Assembly: GCA_021296255.1 (NCBI GenBank)
Contig: JAGWAU010000013.1
Location: 1-64,000 of the forward strand
Direction: 5' to 3'
DNA length: 64,000 nt
From: Alphaproteobacteria bacterium
Lineage (GTDB): Bacteria > Pseudomonadota > Alphaproteobacteria > UBA2966
Shown: piece after piece, positions 61,194 to 64,000 of the stretch
How the letters are laid out: each line of letters begins with the position of its first letter
Position numbering within the stretch: position 1 is the first letter of the stretch
Notes under the pieces: model-generated
The model's database searches: none
Told to the model about the DNA's origin: nothing
The model's input: only the letters and a program-made list of their open reading frames with translations
Position numbers and translations under genes: made by a program

Positions 61194-61742
61194 ATGAGCA
61201 CCCTACCGGCCGTGACATCGAACAACCCTGCGGAACAGCTCTACGAGCGTGTACGCAGTCATGGCATCGACTTCTTCGTCTCCGTGCCGTGCAGCCTTCT
61301 CGGCGAGGTCATCGAAATTCTCGAGGGCGATACCGAGGTGACCTACACGCCGGTCACACGGGAAGAAGAGGGCATCGGCGTTCTCGCGGGCGCCTACCTG
61401 GCGGGCCGCCGGCCGGCCATCGTCATGCAGAACTCGGGGTATGGCAACATCGTCAACGCGGTGTGCTCGCTCGTGAACTATTACAGCATTCCGATCGTCA
61501 TGCTGGTCAGCCACCGCGGGAGCGCGGGTGAGCGGATCGAGGCCCAAGTTCCCATGGGTGATGCCGTGCAGGGCGTCATGGAAGCCTCGGGCGTCAAATG
61601 TGTGCCCATCGCGCATCCTTCGGATCTCGACGGCGTGGACGAGGGGATCGAGTGGGCCCTGGCCGAAGAGAAGTCGATCGCGTTCCTGTTTCCGTTCAGT
61701 TTCTGGCAGGATGCGGAAACCTACGTGCCCGAGCACCGATAG
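61194..61742 (+). CDS. comD: sulfopyruvate decarboxylase, alpha subunit (ThDP-binding PYR domain)
   Basis: This 182-aa protein is the PYR half of a split ThDP decarboxylase. The motif PVTREEEGIGVLAGAYLAG has the catalytic Glu, and MQNSGYGNIVNAV is the family signature shared by sulfopyruvate and phosphonopyruvate decarboxylases. The split into two genes favours sulfopyruvate decarboxylase (ComDE). ATG 61194 is chosen; a longer frame is open upstream. It is divergent from the biotin carboxylase operon and 9 bases before comE. Confidence 0.85.
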   Translation: MSTLPAVTSNNPAEQLYERVRSHGIDFFVSVPCSLLGEVIEILEGDTEVTYTPVTREEEGIGVLAGAYLAGRRPAIVMQNSGYGNIVNAVCSLVNYYSIPIVMLVSHRGSAGERIEAQVPMGDAVQGVMEASGVKCVPIAHPSDLDGVDEGIEWALAEEKSIAFLFPFSFWQDAETYVPEHR

Positions 61743-61751
61743 GGGGAAAGG

Positions 61752-62315
61752 ATGCGCCGCTACGAAGCCACCCGCGAGATCATGAACGCGATCGGCGACG
61801 AGCTCGTCGTATGCAACATCGGGCATCCAAGCCAGGAGATCTTCAAGCTGCGGGACCGGCCGGAGAACTTCTACATGTTCGGATCGATGGGGCTCTCCTC
61901 GTCTATCGGCTTGGGGGTGGCGATGGCGCAGGATCGCATGGTCGTCGCACTGGATGGCGACGGATCGGTCGCCATGAACATGGGAACGCTGGCGACCATC
62001 GGACTCGTGCGTCCCAAGAATTACATGCTCGTCATCATCGACAATCAGTCATATGGCTCCACCGGGTTTCAGCGCTCGTTCACGGCCGACAATCTCCGGC
62101 TGGAAGAGGTCGCCAGGGGCTCCGGCGTAGAGAGCGTCGTGGCGGTTCATCGGGAGACCGAGATCGCACCGACCGTGACCCGCCTCCTCAAGGAGGACGG
62201 TCCCCATGTCCTGGTCGTCAAATGCGAGCCCGGAATGCCCGATGGCATCGGGGTCATTCCCATCGACGGAATGGAAGTGCGCAACCGGTTCATGGCAGCC
62301 GCGAAGCCAGGGTAA
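61752..62315 (+). CDS. comE: sulfopyruvate decarboxylase, beta subunit (ThDP-binding PP domain)
   Basis: This 187-aa protein is the PP half, with the ThDP/Mg motif GDGSVAMNMGTLATIG ending in IIDNQSYGSTG. The start MRRYEATREIMNAI and IGHPSQEIF are typical of ComE. GGGGGAAAGG precedes ATG 61752. Together with ComD it would convert sulfopyruvate to sulfoacetaldehyde in cysteate or sulfolactate breakdown; phosphonopyruvate is the alternative substrate. No Xsc or Pta gene is present in the window. Confidence 0.85.
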   Translation: MRRYEATREIMNAIGDELVVCNIGHPSQEIFKLRDRPENFYMFGSMGLSSSIGLGVAMAQDRMVVALDGDGSVAMNMGTLATIGLVRPKNYMLVIIDNQSYGSTGFQRSFTADNLRLEEVARGSGVESVVAVHRETEIAPTVTRLLKEDGPHVLVVKCEPGMPDGIGVIPIDGMEVRNRFMAAAKPG

Positions 62316-62349
62316 AGCAGAAAACCGATTTCGCACCGGACAAACGGCA

Positions 62350-62372
62350 AAGGTGGGGTCCGACACCACCTT
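62350..62372. terminator. hairpin downstream of comE
   Basis: The arms AAGGTGG and CCACCTT enclose a 9-base loop, 34 bases after the comE stop codon. Only two T follow. It may act as a weak terminator for comDE. Confidence 0.35.
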
Positions 62373-62416
62373 CCCGCCCGGGTATTCCTTGTCACTCGGC
62401 CGAGCGGACCTGCACC

Positions 62417-62512
62417 CTACTGCCCGTCAGGGCTGATCAACGAGCTGAGGAAATACTCGACATACTCCCGCAGCAGCCCGGGCGTGTCACGCTGAGCGCA
62501 GCCGTGACCCAT
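62417..62512 (-). CDS. possible 31-aa small protein
   Basis: A GAGGAGAAG lies about 15 bases before ATG 62512. The product ends TPGLLREYVEYFLSSLISPD plus two residues, which has the look of an amphipathic helix at a protein C-terminus. It follows nadK by 99 bases in the same direction. It could be a real microprotein or the 3' remnant of a lost gene; no family is recognised. Confidence 0.25.
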   Translation of the reverse strand: MGHGCAQRDTPGLLREYVEYFLSSLISPDGQ

Positions 62513-62611
62513 CGTTCATCATCTTCTCCTCGACTGAAACACGGTCGGGCCCGAGACGACGCGGGCACCATAACCAGATGGTGACCTCGGAAAATCACAA
62601 ACGCGCGAGAC

Positions 62612-63379
62612 TCAGGGTGCGAACTGCTCGTTCAAAATGCGTTCCTCGAGGTCGTGTTCCGGGTCGAATAGGAGTTTCAGGCTTCGCATACTGTCTTCGC
62701 GCACGTCGACGGAGACGACGTCCCGAACCTCCGTGTGATCCGCGACCGCGCTCACCGGCCGTTTCCCGTTTTCGAGGACGTCGAACCGGACCTTGGCGCT
62801 CCGGGGCAGGATCGCACCGCGCCATCGCCGGGGACGGAAGGCGCTGATCGGCGTAAGTGCAAGTACCTCGGCGGAAAGGGGCAGGATCGGACCGTGAGCG
62901 GACAGGTTGTAGGCGGTGCTGCCGGCCGGTGTCGAAATCAGAACGCCATCGCAGATGAGTTCGTCGAGCCGGACAACCTTGTCGACCGTAATTCGGACCT
63001 TCGCCGCCTGATAAGTCTCGCGGAGCAGGGAGACTTCGTTGACGGCGATGGCGCGCCGCGTCTTCCCGTCCGCCGTCTTGACCGTCATGCGCAGTGGATG
63101 CAACGTCACGGTCTCTGCCTTCGCCACCCGTGCCTTCAGGTCTCCGTCGCTGAATTCGTTCATCAGGAATCCAACTGATCCCTGGTTTAAGCCGTAAATC
63201 GGCACCCCTCGGTTCATGAACCTGTGCAACGTCTCGAGCATGAAGCCGTCGCCACCGATGGCCACGATGACATCAGCCTTGGAGGGCGGCACGTGCGCAT
63301 ATCGTGATTGGAGGGCGGCACGCGCTCCTTTCGCCTGTGCCGTGTCGGTCGCTACGAAGGCGATATTGGTTTTCTTCAT
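62612..63379 (-). CDS. nadK: NAD kinase
   Basis: This 255-aa enzyme phosphorylates NAD to NADP. The motif [12 protein letters not shown] holds the GGDG signature and [12 protein letters not shown] is the second family element. NEVSLLR and the [17 protein letters not shown] loop follow. The short N-terminus and overall length are like alphaproteobacterial NAD kinases. No clear ribosome-binding site precedes ATG 63379. It lies 51 bases after the moaA stop. Confidence 0.95.
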   Translation of the reverse strand: MKKTNIAFVATDTAQAKGARAALQSRYAHVPPSKADVIVAIGGDGFMLETLHRFMNRGVPIYGLNQGSVGFLMNEFSDGDLKARVAKAETVTLHPLRMTVKTADGKTRRAIAVNEVSLLRETYQAAKVRITVDKVVRLDELICDGVLISTPAGSTAYNLSAHGPILPLSAEVLALTPISAFRPRRWRGAILPRSAKVRFDVLENGKRPVSAVADHTEVRDVVSVDVREDSMRSLKLLFDPEHDLEERILNEQFAP

Positions 63380-63430
63380 GGACGGGACAGTGCCGACAGG
63401 AGCCCTTTGCGGCCCGGCAGCATAGCGGGG

Positions 63431-64000
63431 CTAACCGCCAGTGACACTCATGTGCCGAGGGACGGCCGGGTCCCGATGACGCCGGTCGATGACGAAGTCA
63501 TGGCCTTTGGGCTTGCGGCCGATGGCTTCGTCGATGCTGGCGTGCAGCAGGGTATCGTCGTCGGGGGCAAGCCGAAGCGACGCGCGCAAATCCGCCGCAT
63601 CCTGCTGTCCAAGGCACATGTACAACGTGCCCGTACACGTGAGACGAACGCGGTTGCACAGTTCGCAGAAATTGTGGGATAGCGGGGTGATGAACCCAAG
63701 ACGCCGGCCGGTCTCGCGGATGCGCACGTAGCGGGACGGGCCGCCGGTCCGGTAATCCGTCTCCTCGAGCGTCCAGCGACTCCTCAGGTCGGCGCGAACC
63801 ATCGACAGCGGCAGATACCGGTCGGTGCGGTCCTCGTCGATCTCGCCCATCGGCATTGTTTCGATCAGTGTAAGGTCGAGTCCCTCGTCGCCGCACCATC
63901 GGATGATGGTATCGAATTCGTCGTCGTTCACGCCCCGCAACGCGACGGTGTTGATCTTGATCTCGTGCCCCGCCGCCTGAGCGGCACGGACACCCTTCAG
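63431..64000 (-). CDS. moaA: GTP 3',8-cyclase MoaA, C-terminal part (5' end outside window)
   Basis: The frame is open to the right edge of the window, so this is the C-terminal 190 codons of MoaA. It reads [15 protein letters not shown] at the edge, then [10 protein letters not shown], and the C-terminal 4Fe-4S site [14 protein letters not shown] with the third Cys. It ends SVTGG, the double Gly conserved in MoaA. The radical-SAM CxxxCxxC is outside the window. The enzyme starts molybdenum cofactor synthesis. The CinA-like gene elsewhere is not part of this unit. Confidence 0.94.
   Translation of the reverse strand: MKGVRAAQAAGHEIKINTVALRGVNDDEFDTIIRWCGDEGLDLTLIETMPMGEIDEDRTDRYLPLSMVRADLRSRWTLEETDYRTGGPSRYVRIRETGRRLGFITPLSHNFCELCNRVRLTCTGTLYMCLGQQDAADLRASLRLAPDDDTLLHASIDEAIGRKPKGHDFVIDRRHRDPAVPRHMSVTGG

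Noticed and set aside
1-64000. CRISPR arrays, rRNA genes, complete insertion sequences
   Set aside because: No spaced repeats of the required kind, no rRNA sequence and no intact transposase were seen.

Overview
The window is high-GC DNA, apparently from an alphaproteobacterium. The clearest markers are a DUF1476 (ATP synthase zeta-type) gene, a purB gene, a radC-map-sfsA run, a short CinA-type gene, an alphaproteobacterial-style NAD kinase and moaA. Placement near Rhodospirillales-like lineages is an inference. Most of the window is catabolic and transport genes in short operons, with core housekeeping genes between them. I recognise no classical transcriptional regulator in the 64 kb.

Layout. 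1-9.3 kb: a TRZ/ATZ-type amidohydrolase (5' end outside the window), a TAXI-type TRAP receptor, a fused TRAP permease, two Rieske oxygenases, two GlcG/HbpS-like proteins and an SDR. Two gene relics lie between them: a TRAP permease piece and an amidohydrolase N-terminus. 9.6-18.3 kb: mostly core genes (DUF1476, purB, radC, map, sfsA, CinA-like, GNAT). A TauD-like dioxygenase/SDR pair, a SAP-domain gene with an in-frame TGA, and a probable halohydrin dehalogenase are set among them. 18.4-20.7 kb: a tRNA-Leu(UAA) gene and a 2.2-kb remnant island bounded by a perfect 44-bp copy of the tRNA 3' end. It holds decayed secreted-protein genes, two small membrane-protein genes and a trace that may come from an IS.

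20.8-41.9 kb: aldehyde dehydrogenase, a second TauD-like enzyme, a DUF1326-ThDP enzyme-aspartate dehydrogenase operon, DUF3179, RidA, and a reverse operon of dihydropyrimidinase, amidohydrolase, SDR and cupin. Then come PhyH, BKACE, an SDR, and a forward operon of two MaoC-like proteins with HyuA/HyuB and rhodanese. An archaeal-type fructose-1,6-bisphosphate aldolase/phosphatase closes this section. 42-56.6 kb: a degradative block with a luciferase-like oxidoreductase, acyl-CoA and alcohol dehydrogenases, a flavin monooxygenase, a VOC protein, an alpha/beta hydrolase, a PRISE-type reductase and PhyH. It also has 2-oxoacid dehydrogenase E1 alpha, E1 beta and a frame-disrupted E2, and an M20 peptidase.

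56.7-64 kb: a three-subunit biotin carboxylase set (BCCP, biotin carboxylase, divergent pyruvate-carboxylase-like carboxyltransferase) ending in a TSUP exporter, divergent from a two-subunit sulfopyruvate-type decarboxylase. NAD kinase and the 3' part of moaA follow. Overall this looks like a heterotroph that takes up and oxidises small organic acids, N-heterocycles, aromatics and possibly organosulfonates. Substrates are inferred from families only.
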